The position numbers and the translations under genes are program-made. Shown one piece after another: positions 1 to 6,225 of a DNA stretch of 8,145 bases. Numbering within the stretch: position 1 is the stretch's first letter; every line of letters begins with the position of its first letter. The DNA is taken from positions 1-8,145 of the forward strand of contig WQVR01000032.1 in NCBI GenBank assembly GCA_009785775.1, read 5' to 3'. The notes beneath the pieces are model-generated. The model did no database searches, was not told where the DNA came from, and saw nothing but the letters and a program-made list of their open reading frames with translations. The stretch comes from Candidatus Proendomicrobium guianensium. GTDB taxonomy: Bacteria; Elusimicrobiota; Endomicrobiia; Endomicrobiales; Endomicrobiaceae.

Positions 1-653
1 GCAAGGCGGCTCTTGGAAGAGTTTTCTATTTTTATTCTGTCTACCAACACTTCTATGGTATGTTTTTTATAACGGTCTAGCGCTATTTTCTCATCTAAAC
101 TGTAAACATTTCCGTCGACACGTACTCGATTGTAGCCAAGCTTTAAAAGCCGAGCGAAAAGTTCTTCATAAGTTCCCGTATGTCCGCGAACTACCGGCGC
201 CATAACATAAATAAGCGTACCTTGTGGCAATTTCATAACTTCAGTTGTAATTTGCTGTGCGCTTTGGGGCACTACAACCTTGCCACAGTCAGGACAGTGC
301 GGCGTACCTGTGCGGGCGTATAAAAGCCTTAAATAGTCGTAAATTTCGGTAACCGTGCCGACGGTAGAGCGTGGGTTGTGCGAAGGATTGCGCTGTTCTA
401 TAGATATAGACGGCGAAAGCCCTTCTAAAATATCTACGTCGGGCTTTTCCATAAGTTCTAAAAACTGTCTGGCATATGCCGAAAGAGATTCAACGTAACG
501 CCGCTGACCTTCGGCATAAATTGTGTCAAAAGCAAGAGATGACTTGCCCGAACCTGAAAGCCCCGTTACCACAACAAGCTTGTTTCTTGGAATGTCTAAA
601 TCAATATTTTTTAAATTGTGCTGACGCGCACCGCGAATTTTTATTACGTCCAT
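1..653 (-). CDS. uvrA: UvrA, excinuclease ABC subunit A (N-terminal part, cut by window edge)
   Basis: This is the damage-recognition ATPase of the UvrABC nucleotide excision repair system, a cytoplasmic DNA-binding protein. Only the first 217 codons of a family of roughly 940 residues are present; the rest runs off the left edge. The start is the ATG at 651-653 and opens with MDVIKIRGARQHNLKNIDLD, a typical UvrA N-terminus. Walker A of the first ATPase domain is GLSGSGKSS at about residues 31-39, followed by FDTIYAEGQRRYVESLSAYARQF-type sequence to about residue 64. The conserved SHNPRSTVGT segment lies at about 91-100 (Q-loop region). A CPDCG motif sits at about 120-124, then the start of the UvrB-interaction region, ending in LVDRIKIENSSKSRL. 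A modest ribosome site, AAAGGT at 665-670, lies 11 nt upstream and overlaps the nadB stop codon, so uvrA is probably cotranscribed with nadB. No frameshift is seen in the visible part. Confidence 0.96.
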   Translation of the reverse strand, partial: MDVIKIRGARQHNLKNIDLDIPRNKLVVVTGLSGSGKSSLAFDTIYAEGQRRYVESLSAYARQFLELMEKPDVDILEGLSPSISIEQRNPSHNPRSTVGTVTEIYDYLRLLYARTGTPHCPDCGKVVVPQSAQQITTEVMKLPQGTLIYVMAPVVRGHTGTYEELFARLLKLGYNRVRVDGNVYSLDEKIALDRYKKHTIEVLVDRIKIENSSKSRL

Positions 654-668
654 AGTTTTTTAGTACCT

Positions 669-2228
669 TTAATTTTTCGTTACTAGCGTATTTTGCACTT
701 TATCTGAAGTTTTTGGATAGTCAGTGTTATAGTGTAGCCCGCGGCTTTCTTTACGCTTAAGGGCAGACAGTATAACAATTTCGGCAATGTCGGCAATATT
801 TCTTAATTCTATCATATCCGTGTTTAACTTTGAGGCGCCAAAGTATTCTTTAATTTCGGCGCGCACAAGCGCTATGCGTTTATAAGCTTTTTGCAAACGT
901 TCGTCTGAGCGCACAATTCCCACATAATCCCACATTATGCGCCTTATATCATGCCAGTCTTGCACGAAAGATGTAGAACGTTTATTGTAATTATCCGCAT
1001 TGTGCTGCCATTTAGCAAAATCGCCGGAAGGCATTTCCTTTGGAATATCACGCGCGGCTTCAAAAGCCCTGTGGGCAAACACCAAGGCTTCCAACAAAGA
1101 ATTAGAAGCCAACCGGTTGGCGCCGTGAAGTCCCGTTGAGGCGGCTTCACCAATGGCAAGTAAATTGGAAATATTTGTACGGCCGTATTCATCAGTTTTC
1201 ACACCGCCGCAAAAATAATGAGCGGCGGGTACAACGGGTATCATGTCTTTTGACATGTCCATACCGAATTCTAAACATTTTGCGTATATGTTAGGAAAGC
1301 GTTTTATAAGAAACTCTCTGCTTTTGTGCGTGATATCTAAATATACAAAACTGTCGCCGGAAGTTTTAAGCTCTTTATCTATAGCGCGGGCTACAATATC
1401 GCGCGGGGCAAGCTCTTTTAACGGGTGGTAATGCTGCATAAAAGGCTGACCGTTTTTTAGTTTTAAAATACCGCCCTCACCGCGCACAGCTTCCGAAATT
1501 AAAAAGGATTTTGCCACAGGATTATACAGGCACGTAGGATGAAACTGCACAAATTCCATGTTTTCTATTTGCCCGCCCGCGCGATAAGCCATAGCAACGC
1601 CGTCTCCGGTGATAACGTCGGGGTTGGAAGTATACAAATAAACTTTACCGGCGCCGCCCGTTGCAAGCACGGTAATTCTTGCCGCAAAAATTTCTATTTT
1701 ATTTTGGCAAGAATTAAAAACATAAGCGCCTACGCATTTACCGTTTTCGGTTATCAAATCAAGCGCGGCGTGATGTTCATATATGGTAATGTTTTTATTT
1801 TTTTGCGCGTTATTGGCTAAAACACGTTCAATCTCGGCGCCTGTGATGTCGCCGGAATGCAAAATACGGCGCATAGAATGGCCGCCTTCAAGTCCAAGTT
1901 CAAATTCGGAACTCTGATAGCTTTTTGTGCTAAACTTTACGCCTAGCGCAATAAGTTCTTCTATGCGTGCAGGACCCTCTTTAATAACTTTTTCAACTAT
2001 ATCGCGCCTGCAAAGCCCCGCGCCAGCGGTAATTGTATCTTCAATATGGCGCTCAAAGCTGTCGTCGGGATCACTCACACACGCCACGCCGCCTTGTGCA
2101 CGCACCGTGCAAGAATCAGGCAATTCACGCTTTGTAATAAGGGCAACCTTACCATTTTTTGCGGCTTTAAGAGCAAAACTTAAAGCCGCAATACCGGAAC
2201 CTATTACCAGATAATCAGTTTTTATCAT
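669..2228 (-). CDS. nadB: L-aspartate oxidase (NadB), first step of de novo NAD synthesis
   Basis: A flavoprotein that oxidises L-aspartate to iminoaspartate, which quinolinate synthase (NadA) condenses with dihydroxyacetone phosphate; cytoplasmic. The 519 residues are close to the family length (about 540 in E. coli). The N-terminal FAD-binding fold starts with YLVIGSGIAAL (residues 6-16), followed by the flavin-contact segment TVRAQGG (41-47). EGGHSMRRILHSGD (114-127) and FHPT (229-232) are present. Residues equivalent to the E. coli active-site set are all there: H230, R276 (LAPRD), H337 (AAHYFCGG) and R372 (HGANRLASNS). GEAASTGLHGANR near 360-372 is the C-terminal FAD-binding signature and helps separate it from fumarate reductase or succinate dehydrogenase flavoproteins, as does the absence of neighbouring sdh/frd subunits. 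The C-terminal helical domain (about 405-500) is present. The ATG at 2226-2228 gives the expected MIKTDYLVIG start, but the Shine-Dalgarno is weak. nadA and nadC are not in the window. Confidence 0.96.
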   Translation of the reverse strand: MIKTDYLVIGSGIAALSFALKAAKNGKVALITKRELPDSCTVRAQGGVACVSDPDDSFERHIEDTITAGAGLCRRDIVEKVIKEGPARIEELIALGVKFSTKSYQSSEFELGLEGGHSMRRILHSGDITGAEIERVLANNAQKNKNITIYEHHAALDLITENGKCVGAYVFNSCQNKIEIFAARITVLATGGAGKVYLYTSNPDVITGDGVAMAYRAGGQIENMEFVQFHPTCLYNPVAKSFLISEAVRGEGGILKLKNGQPFMQHYHPLKELAPRDIVARAIDKELKTSGDSFVYLDITHKSREFLIKRFPNIYAKCLEFGMDMSKDMIPVVPAAHYFCGGVKTDEYGRTNISNLLAIGEAASTGLHGANRLASNSLLEALVFAHRAFEAARDIPKEMPSGDFAKWQHNADNYNKRSTSFVQDWHDIRRIMWDYVGIVRSDERLQKAYKRIALVRAEIKEYFGASKLNTDMIELRNIADIAEIVILSALKRKESRGLHYNTDYPKTSDKVQNTLVTKN

Positions 2229-2244
2229 TTTACCAATAGCCTAT

Positions 2245-2360
2245 AAATACGAATGATTTTTCGTTTAGACTAGGCGCGCACAGACGAAACGTACTTTGAA
2301 GTAAAACGTCGTACGTTAGCCTGTGCGCAACAAAGTATAAACGAAAAAGAGGAAGTATTT
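2245..2360. repeat. Large nested inverted repeat filling the HAMP-gene/nadB gap
   Basis: Four pairs of arms are nested around one centre: 2245-2250 with 2355-2360 (AAATAC/GTATTT), 2257-2267 with 2338-2348 (TTTTTCGTTTA/TAAACGAAAAA, 11 bp perfect), 2276-2283 with 2321-2328 (GCGCACAG/CTGTGCGC, 8 bp) and 2288-2294 with 2311-2317 (AACGTAC/GTACGTT, 7 bp). A short extra pairing 2269-2271/2334-2336 continues the second stem. The central loop is about 16 nt and could form a small tip hairpin (2292-2295 with 2300-2303). The outer right arm touches the last base of the HAMP-gene stop codon, and the left arm ends 16 bp before the nadB ATG. On either strand the strongest arm begins with T and ends with A, so there is no U-tract after the stem and it is not a standard intrinsic terminator. 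It could be a MITE-like or REP-like element, an RNA-processing or stability hairpin, or a protein-binding palindrome. No target-site duplication is obvious. Confidence 0.8.
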
Positions 2361-2887
2361 TAGCTTTCGACTTTAGCCCACAAACTAACCTTTTCTAAAA
2401 GCTCTTTAGCTTTTTTATTGTCGCCTGCGTCCATGGCTACTGTGGCTTGTTTTATAAGTTCTCTGTCGGCTAATACAGATTTTCTTGTATTATCCGCCAA
2501 GGTGTTTATAAGGGCGGCTAGTTCTTTAGTTTCATCTTTTTGGCGGGAATGCACTTTTACGCTAAAATCACCCGAGGCTAAACTTTTCATAACTTTTTCA
2601 AAATAAAATAACGGGCCTATAATACGGTGAAAATAAAACACGCTTTGTGTTAAAACAAAAAGCGCGAACAGTATTGTTACCCAGAAAAATCCCGTCATAT
2701 AGGTACGTTGGAAGTTGGCCATTGCGCCGGCGCTTAGCTGGTCCATACCGGGAGAGCGCATAAGCGCGTCGAAAAAAATAAAAAACACAAGCGCGCTCGC
2801 AACTATCATTACAATACCCAAAATAATAATATAACGTATTTGTATGCCGGGCTTTACCAAATACTTCCTTCTAAAAAAATTTTTCAT
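2360..2887 (-). CDS. Small two-helix membrane protein with a stand-alone HAMP domain
   Basis: I do not recognise a named family. The 175-residue protein has a basic N-terminus (MKNFFRRKYL), a first membrane helix at about residues 19-39 (IRYIIILG...FFIFF) and a short loop of about 25 residues, predicted outside. A second helix follows at about 65-86 (MTGFFWVTILFALFVL). After it comes a HAMP-like linker at about 87-135: the conserved Pro at 92 (IIGP), a first amphipathic helix ending in SLASGDFSV, then KDETKELAALINTLAD as the second helix with the usual D-E pair. Residues 136-175 are charged and helical. In the HAMP family this unit normally passes a signal from the membrane to a kinase, cyclase or chemotaxis domain, but here no output domain follows. 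The ATG at 2885-2887 is backed by a strong AAGGAGAAAG site. It lies 26 bp downstream of panC and is probably cotranscribed with it. A role in signalling or as a structural membrane protein is inference only. Confidence 0.8.
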   Translation of the reverse strand: MKNFFRRKYLVKPGIQIRYIIILGIVMIVASALVFFIFFDALMRSPGMDQLSAGAMANFQRTYMTGFFWVTILFALFVLTQSVFYFHRIIGPLFYFEKVMKSLASGDFSVKVHSRQKDETKELAALINTLADNTRKSVLADRELIKQATVAMDAGDNKKAKELLEKVSLWAKVES

Positions 2888-2892
2888 AATAA

Positions 2893-2902
2893 CTTTCTCC
2901 TT
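2893..2902 (-). promoter_or_regulatory. Strong ribosome binding site of the HAMP-protein gene
   Basis: Read on the minus strand this is AAGGAGAAAG, a near-ideal Shine-Dalgarno sequence five bases from the ATG at 2885-2887. It supports translation of this otherwise unrecognised protein and fixes its start. Confidence 0.8.
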
Positions 2903-2913
2903 AAGACTAAAGT

Positions 2914-3735
2914 TTATACTTTAAAAATCATATTATCTATAAGCCTTGTTTTGCCTACCCAAACGGCAACAGCTATAACGATTTCTTTTGTTTTGGCTGA
3001 AGTTTTTTGCAAATTACGCGCGTCTAAAAGTTCTATATAGTCTATTTTAACATTTTTTATTTTTGAAATTTCATTTTTTACAAAGTTTTTGACTGTTTGA
3101 ATCTTTTTACCTTTTGCATTCTGCAAAGCAGCGCTTATTTTTAAAGCTTGGGCGCGTTCAGGCGCAGTCAGATAAACATTTCTTGAAGACATTGCCAGCC
3201 CGTCACTCTCACGCACCGTAGGGCAGGCAATAACGCGGGTTTTAAAGTTAAGGTCGCGCGCCATTTGTTGTATTACTTTTAACTGTTGAAAATCTTTTAA
3301 ACCAAAATAGGCATTATCTGCAAAAGTAATATTAAACAACTTTGCCACAACGGTTGCCACGCCTTTAAAATGCCCCTCACGCGACATGCCGCACAGGCGT
3401 TCGCCTGTTTTTAAAACCTCAACATAAGTTAAATGCTCGTTGCTATACATATCTTCAGGGCTTGGCGCAAAAACGTAATCAACTTTAGCGGTACGGCAAA
3501 TTTCTAAATCTTTTTTTAACGGTCGGGGATATTTCAAGTAATCTTCCCCCGGAGCAAATTGTTTAGGGTTAACAAAAATTGAAACTATTGTAACATCATT
3601 TTGCGCTACCGATTTTTTTATTAAAGATAAATGCCCCGCATGCAACGCACCCATTGTGGGTACAAGACCTATATTTTTGCCCGCAAGCTTCAAGCATATT
3701 TTTTGCAAAGTTTGCGGATTTCTTATAACTTTCAT
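2914..3735 (-). CDS. panC: Pantothenate synthetase (pantoate--beta-alanine ligase)
   Basis: This enzyme joins pantoate and beta-alanine through a pantoyl-adenylate, using ATP, to give pantothenate for coenzyme A; cytoplasmic. At 273 residues it is near the usual length of about 280. The nucleotidyltransferase HIGH-type motif is in PTMGALHAGH (26-35; H32 and H35). VSIFVNPKQF (51-60) and YPRPLKKD (69-76) follow. HFKGVATVVAKLF (122-134) and YFGLKDFQQL (143-152) line the substrate and ATP sites. VRESDGLAMSSRN (174-186) contains the KMSKS-like MSSR. The C-terminal small domain is present with IDYIELLDA (231-239) and a final KTRLIDN. The ATG at 3733-3735 gives a family-typical N-terminus. An AAGGAA site at 3748-3753 lies 12 nt upstream, a little far. 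It follows panB by 18 bp. panD, for beta-alanine, is not in the window. Confidence 0.97.
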   Translation of the reverse strand: MKVIRNPQTLQKICLKLAGKNIGLVPTMGALHAGHLSLIKKSVAQNDVTIVSIFVNPKQFAPGEDYLKYPRPLKKDLEICRTAKVDYVFAPSPEDMYSNEHLTYVEVLKTGERLCGMSREGHFKGVATVVAKLFNITFADNAYFGLKDFQQLKVIQQMARDLNFKTRVIACPTVRESDGLAMSSRNVYLTAPERAQALKISAALQNAKGKKIQTVKNFVKNEISKIKNVKIDYIELLDARNLQKTSAKTKEIVIAVAVWVGKTRLIDNMIFKV

Positions 3736-3753
3736 TTAATGCTTATATTCCTT

Positions 3754-4530
3754 TTATTTCGTTGTTGACATTTTTACCGAAGCTACATAACTGCTTACTG
3801 CGTTTTCAACATCTTTTTCTAACGCGGCAAAACGTTCTACAAATTTTGGGGCTGCGGCATTTAAACCAAGCATATCATCTAAAACTAATACCTGCCCGTC
3901 AGTTTCTTTGCCCGAGCCTATACCTATAACAGGTATATTTACCTTTTGTGTAATTTTTTGCGCGAGCTCACTTGGCACGCATTCTACAAAAAGCAGGCTT
4001 GCGCCGGATTCCTCAAGTATTGCGGCACACTCAAATATTTTTTGGCTTGAAGTTTCGCATTTACCTTGTATTTTATAACCGCCCATTGCGTTTACAGCTT
4101 GCGGCATAAGCCCCACATGCCCCGCGACTGGTATTTTGGCATTTACTATTGCTTCTACAGTTTCAGCCATTTCCCTACCGCCTTCAAGCTTTACAGCGTC
4201 TGCACAACCTTCTTTTATAAGCCTGCCGGCGTTTTCTACGGCGGTACTGACAGAACTTTCATAAGACATAAACGGCATATCGCAAATTATAAACGCTTCC
4301 GGCGCGCCGCGGCGTACAGAAGCGCAATGGGAAATCATGTCTTCCATTGTTACGGGCAAAGTATTTGCATACCCCAGCTTAACCATGCCTAAAGAATCGC
4401 CCACAAGTAAGACATCTATATCTGTTTTTGCAAGTATTTTTGCCATGGCAAAATCATAGCACGTAAGAACGGCTATTTTTTGCTTTGCTGCTTTCATTTC
4501 AGACAATGTTAATACTGTTTTTTTACGCAT
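3754..4530 (-). CDS. panB: 3-methyl-2-oxobutanoate hydroxymethyltransferase (ketopantoate synthesis)
   Basis: This enzyme transfers a hydroxymethyl group from 5,10-methylene-tetrahydrofolate to 2-oxoisovalerate, the first committed step to pantothenate; a cytoplasmic TIM-barrel enzyme. The 258 residues match the family length. LTCYDFAMA is at 22-30. The metal ligands fall where expected: D45 in LLVGDSLGM and D84 in CDMPFMSY. K114 and E116 lie in VKLEGG, matching the Lys/Glu pair of the E. coli enzyme. GHVGLMPQ (137-144), the catalytic Glu E183 in FVECVP and IGIGSG near residues 200-208 complete the set. The ATG at 4528-4530 is preceded by AAAGGGC, a usable ribosome site. It sits 30 bp after folK and 18 bp before panC. 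The panB-panC pairing is common. The nearby folK is a sensible partner because PanB consumes a folate cofactor. Confidence 0.97.
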   Translation of the reverse strand: MRKKTVLTLSEMKAAKQKIAVLTCYDFAMAKILAKTDIDVLLVGDSLGMVKLGYANTLPVTMEDMISHCASVRRGAPEAFIICDMPFMSYESSVSTAVENAGRLIKEGCADAVKLEGGREMAETVEAIVNAKIPVAGHVGLMPQAVNAMGGYKIQGKCETSSQKIFECAAILEESGASLLFVECVPSELAQKITQKVNIPVIGIGSGKETDGQVLVLDDMLGLNAAAPKFVERFAALEKDVENAVSSYVASVKMSTTK

Positions 4531-4560
4531 ATCTGCCCTTTGTTTTTTATTAACGGTGAC

Positions 4561-5055
4561 TCAAGCTATTATTTTAACCTTTTGGCGTGGTAGTGTCAAC
4601 AATGCATTATTGTAAAGGGTTTTTATTTTTTGCCTTATAACGGGGTGAGTAAAATTTGCGGCTATATCGTTTAGAGGTGTTAACACAAAAAGCCTGTTTA
4701 AAACTTCTTTATGAGGCAGAGTCAGGGTGTTTGACCCTTTTATAACTTTATCAGAATAAAATAATATATCTATGTCTATTAAACGCGGGCCCCACTTTAC
4801 CGTTTTAGCCCTTCCCATGGCGCCCTCGATACCTTTTACAAACTTTAAAAGCTCATAAGGCGATAGCTTTGTTTTTGCTTTAACAGCGCAATTAAAAAAA
4901 TTTCTTTGTTTTACGCCGCCCACGGCTGATGTTTCATAAATAGATGAAGTCTTTATTATGGCAAGCTTTGCTTGTAAAAAAGCCAAGGCGCAATTTATAT
5001 TATTGCGCCTTGAGCCTATATTAGAACCTAAACCTAAATAAACTGTTTTTACCAC
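4561..5055 (-). CDS. folK: 6-hydroxymethyl-7,8-dihydropterin pyrophosphokinase (HPPK)
   Basis: This enzyme transfers pyrophosphate from ATP to 6-hydroxymethyl-dihydropterin, the step before dihydropteroate synthase in folate synthesis; cytoplasmic. The 164 residues match the family (about 160). Motifs in order: VYLGLGSNIG (5-14), SSIYETSAVGG (37-47), Q50-RNFFN, E77 with GR at 81-82, GPRLIDIDIL (89-98) with the two Mg-binding aspartates D94 and D96, then LPHKEVLNRLFVLTPL (113-128). The start is GTG at 5053-5055, inside the end of dapL (7-bp overlap). No clear Shine-Dalgarno precedes it, so translation is probably coupled to dapL. The next residues, VKTVYLGLGSN, are a normal HPPK N-terminus, so a later start would truncate the first strand. 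It ends in TGA. folP, folB and folE are not in the window, so this copy is detached from other folate genes here. Confidence 0.95.
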   Translation of the reverse strand: MVKTVYLGLGSNIGSRRNNINCALAFLQAKLAIIKTSSIYETSAVGGVKQRNFFNCAVKAKTKLSPYELLKFVKGIEGAMGRAKTVKWGPRLIDIDILFYSDKVIKGSNTLTLPHKEVLNRLFVLTPLNDIAANFTHPVIRQKIKTLYNNALLTLPRQKVKIIA

Positions 5056-6212
5056 TGTATTTTTGCAATTCTTTCAAGCGCTTCTTTAATGCGGCTTACG
5101 GGAACAGTAAGCGCAAAGCGCACATAACCCTCGCCGCTTTCGCCAAGCCCGTTACCGGGGGTGCAAACTATCGCGGCTTCGTCTAAAAGTTTACCTACAA
5201 CGTCTGCAGACTTATACCCTTTAGGAACTTTCGCCCAAACATAAAAAGAGGCTTCGGGAGTTGTAACATTCCACCCCAATTTATTTAAGCCGTCAACTAA
5301 TACGTCGCGGCGTTCTTTATAAATTTTTCTAAACTCTTCAATGCAGTCTTGCGAAGCAGTAAGCGCGGTAATTGCTGCTTCTTGCACAGCTTGGAAAGCG
5401 CCTGAATCGTAATTATCTTTAACTTTAACAATAGCGCCCACAATATCAGGGTTACCGCAAACCCAAGCTATACGCCAACCAGTCATATTGTAAGTTTTTG
5501 ACAGAGAGTGAAACTCCACGCCAACATCGCGCGCGCCTTCAACTTCCAAAAAGCTTATGGGCTTACTTTCGTAATATAACTCGCTATAAGCAGCGTCATG
5601 ACAAACTATAATATTATATTTTTTTGCAAATGCCACAATTTTTGAAAAAAATTCTTTTGTCGCAACGGCTGAAGCGGGGTTATTAGGATAATTTAAAAAC
5701 ATTAGTTTTGCTTTTTTTGCTACATCTTCGGGAATTGCCTCTAAATCAGGCAAGAAACCGTTTTTTTCAAGCAGAGGCATAAAGTAAGGCACGCCGTCTG
5801 TAAATATTGTACCTGTATTGTAAACGGGATAGCCCGGTTCGGGAATAAGCACAACATCACCGGGGTTGATAAAAGCTAAGTGGGTGTGCCCTATGCCTTC
5901 TTTAGAACCCAGCAAAGCGGCAATTTCATTTTTAGGATTTAAAGTTACGTTAAAGCGTTTTTGAAACCAACTTGCTACAGCTTGCCTGAAACTTAAAAGC
6001 CCCGTACCCATAGGATAGTGATGGTTTTTAGGGTCTGCCACCGCTTTTTGCATAGATTCTACTATATGTTGCGGGGTAGACATATCAGGATCGCCCACGC
6101 CAAGAGAAATAATATCCGCGCCTTTATCTATAGCCGCTTGCTTTTTTTTGTCTATCTCTATAAAAATATAAGGCGGCAGTTTTTTTAGTTTTTCGCTAAG
6201 CTTAATTTCCAT
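5049..6212 (-). CDS. dapL: LL-diaminopimelate aminotransferase (DapL)
   Basis: A PLP enzyme that converts tetrahydrodipicolinate directly to LL-diaminopimelate with glutamate as amino donor, bypassing the succinylase, acetylase and dehydrogenase routes. The 387 residues form a class I/II aminotransferase of the DapL type: KLKKLPPYIFIEIDKKK at the N-terminus and ISLGVGDPDMSTP (35-47). GSKEGIGHTHLAFINPGD (102-119) and the IPEPGYPVY loop (123-131) follow. Catalytic and cofactor residues visible are N178 in NYPNNPAS, D206 and Y209 in CHDAAY, the Schiff-base lysine K239 in SLSKTYNMTGWR, and R365 in YVRFAL for the substrate carboxylate. Sequence alone could also suggest a general aspartate-type aminotransferase, but its position directly after dapA and dapB, with dapF just upstream, makes DapL the best call. 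The ATG at 6210-6212 has a strong AAGGAGAA site, 13 bp after dapB. Its end overlaps folK. Confidence 0.9.
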   Translation of the reverse strand: MEIKLSEKLKKLPPYIFIEIDKKKQAAIDKGADIISLGVGDPDMSTPQHIVESMQKAVADPKNHHYPMGTGLLSFRQAVASWFQKRFNVTLNPKNEIAALLGSKEGIGHTHLAFINPGDVVLIPEPGYPVYNTGTIFTDGVPYFMPLLEKNGFLPDLEAIPEDVAKKAKLMFLNYPNNPASAVATKEFFSKIVAFAKKYNIIVCHDAAYSELYYESKPISFLEVEGARDVGVEFHSLSKTYNMTGWRIAWVCGNPDIVGAIVKVKDNYDSGAFQAVQEAAITALTASQDCIEEFRKIYKERRDVLVDGLNKLGWNVTTPEASFYVWAKVPKGYKSADVVGKLLDEAAIVCTPGNGLGESGEGYVRFALTVPVSRIKEALERIAKIQW

Positions 6213-6216
6213 TGAG

Positions 6217-6224
6217 TTCTCCTT
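6217..6224 (-). promoter_or_regulatory. Strong ribosome binding site of dapL
   Basis: Read on the minus strand this is AAGGAGAA, four bases before the ATG at 6210-6212, lying wholly in the 13-bp gap after the dapB stop codon. It fixes the dapL start and is the best Shine-Dalgarno of the dap genes here. Confidence 0.8.
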
Positions 6225-6225
6225 A

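Noticed and set aside
282..294. CPDC motif in the N-terminal region of UvrA as a new zinc site
   Set aside because: CPxCG or CPxH at this place is a common variation among bacterial UvrA proteins, so it is not unusual.
672..681. Ten-base match ATTTTTCGTT shared by the end of nadB and the arm of the intergenic palindrome (2256-2265)
   Set aside because: It is short, low in complexity and inside coding sequence at the nadB end; chance is the simplest explanation and the match does not extend.
944..1192. Minus-strand open frame of 82 codons inside nadB
   Set aside because: It lies in another frame within the C-terminal part of the well-supported nadB gene, with no recognisable domain.
2333..2343. 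Possible -10 element (TATACT on the minus strand) upstream of nadB
   Set aside because: It lies inside the inverted repeat arm and no convincing -35 was found at 16-18 bp, so a promoter call is not supported.
5049..6212. Reading the aminotransferase as aspartate aminotransferase (AspC-like)
   Set aside because: The N-terminal and GSKEGI-type motifs and the position directly after dapA-dapB favour LL-diaminopimelate aminotransferase.
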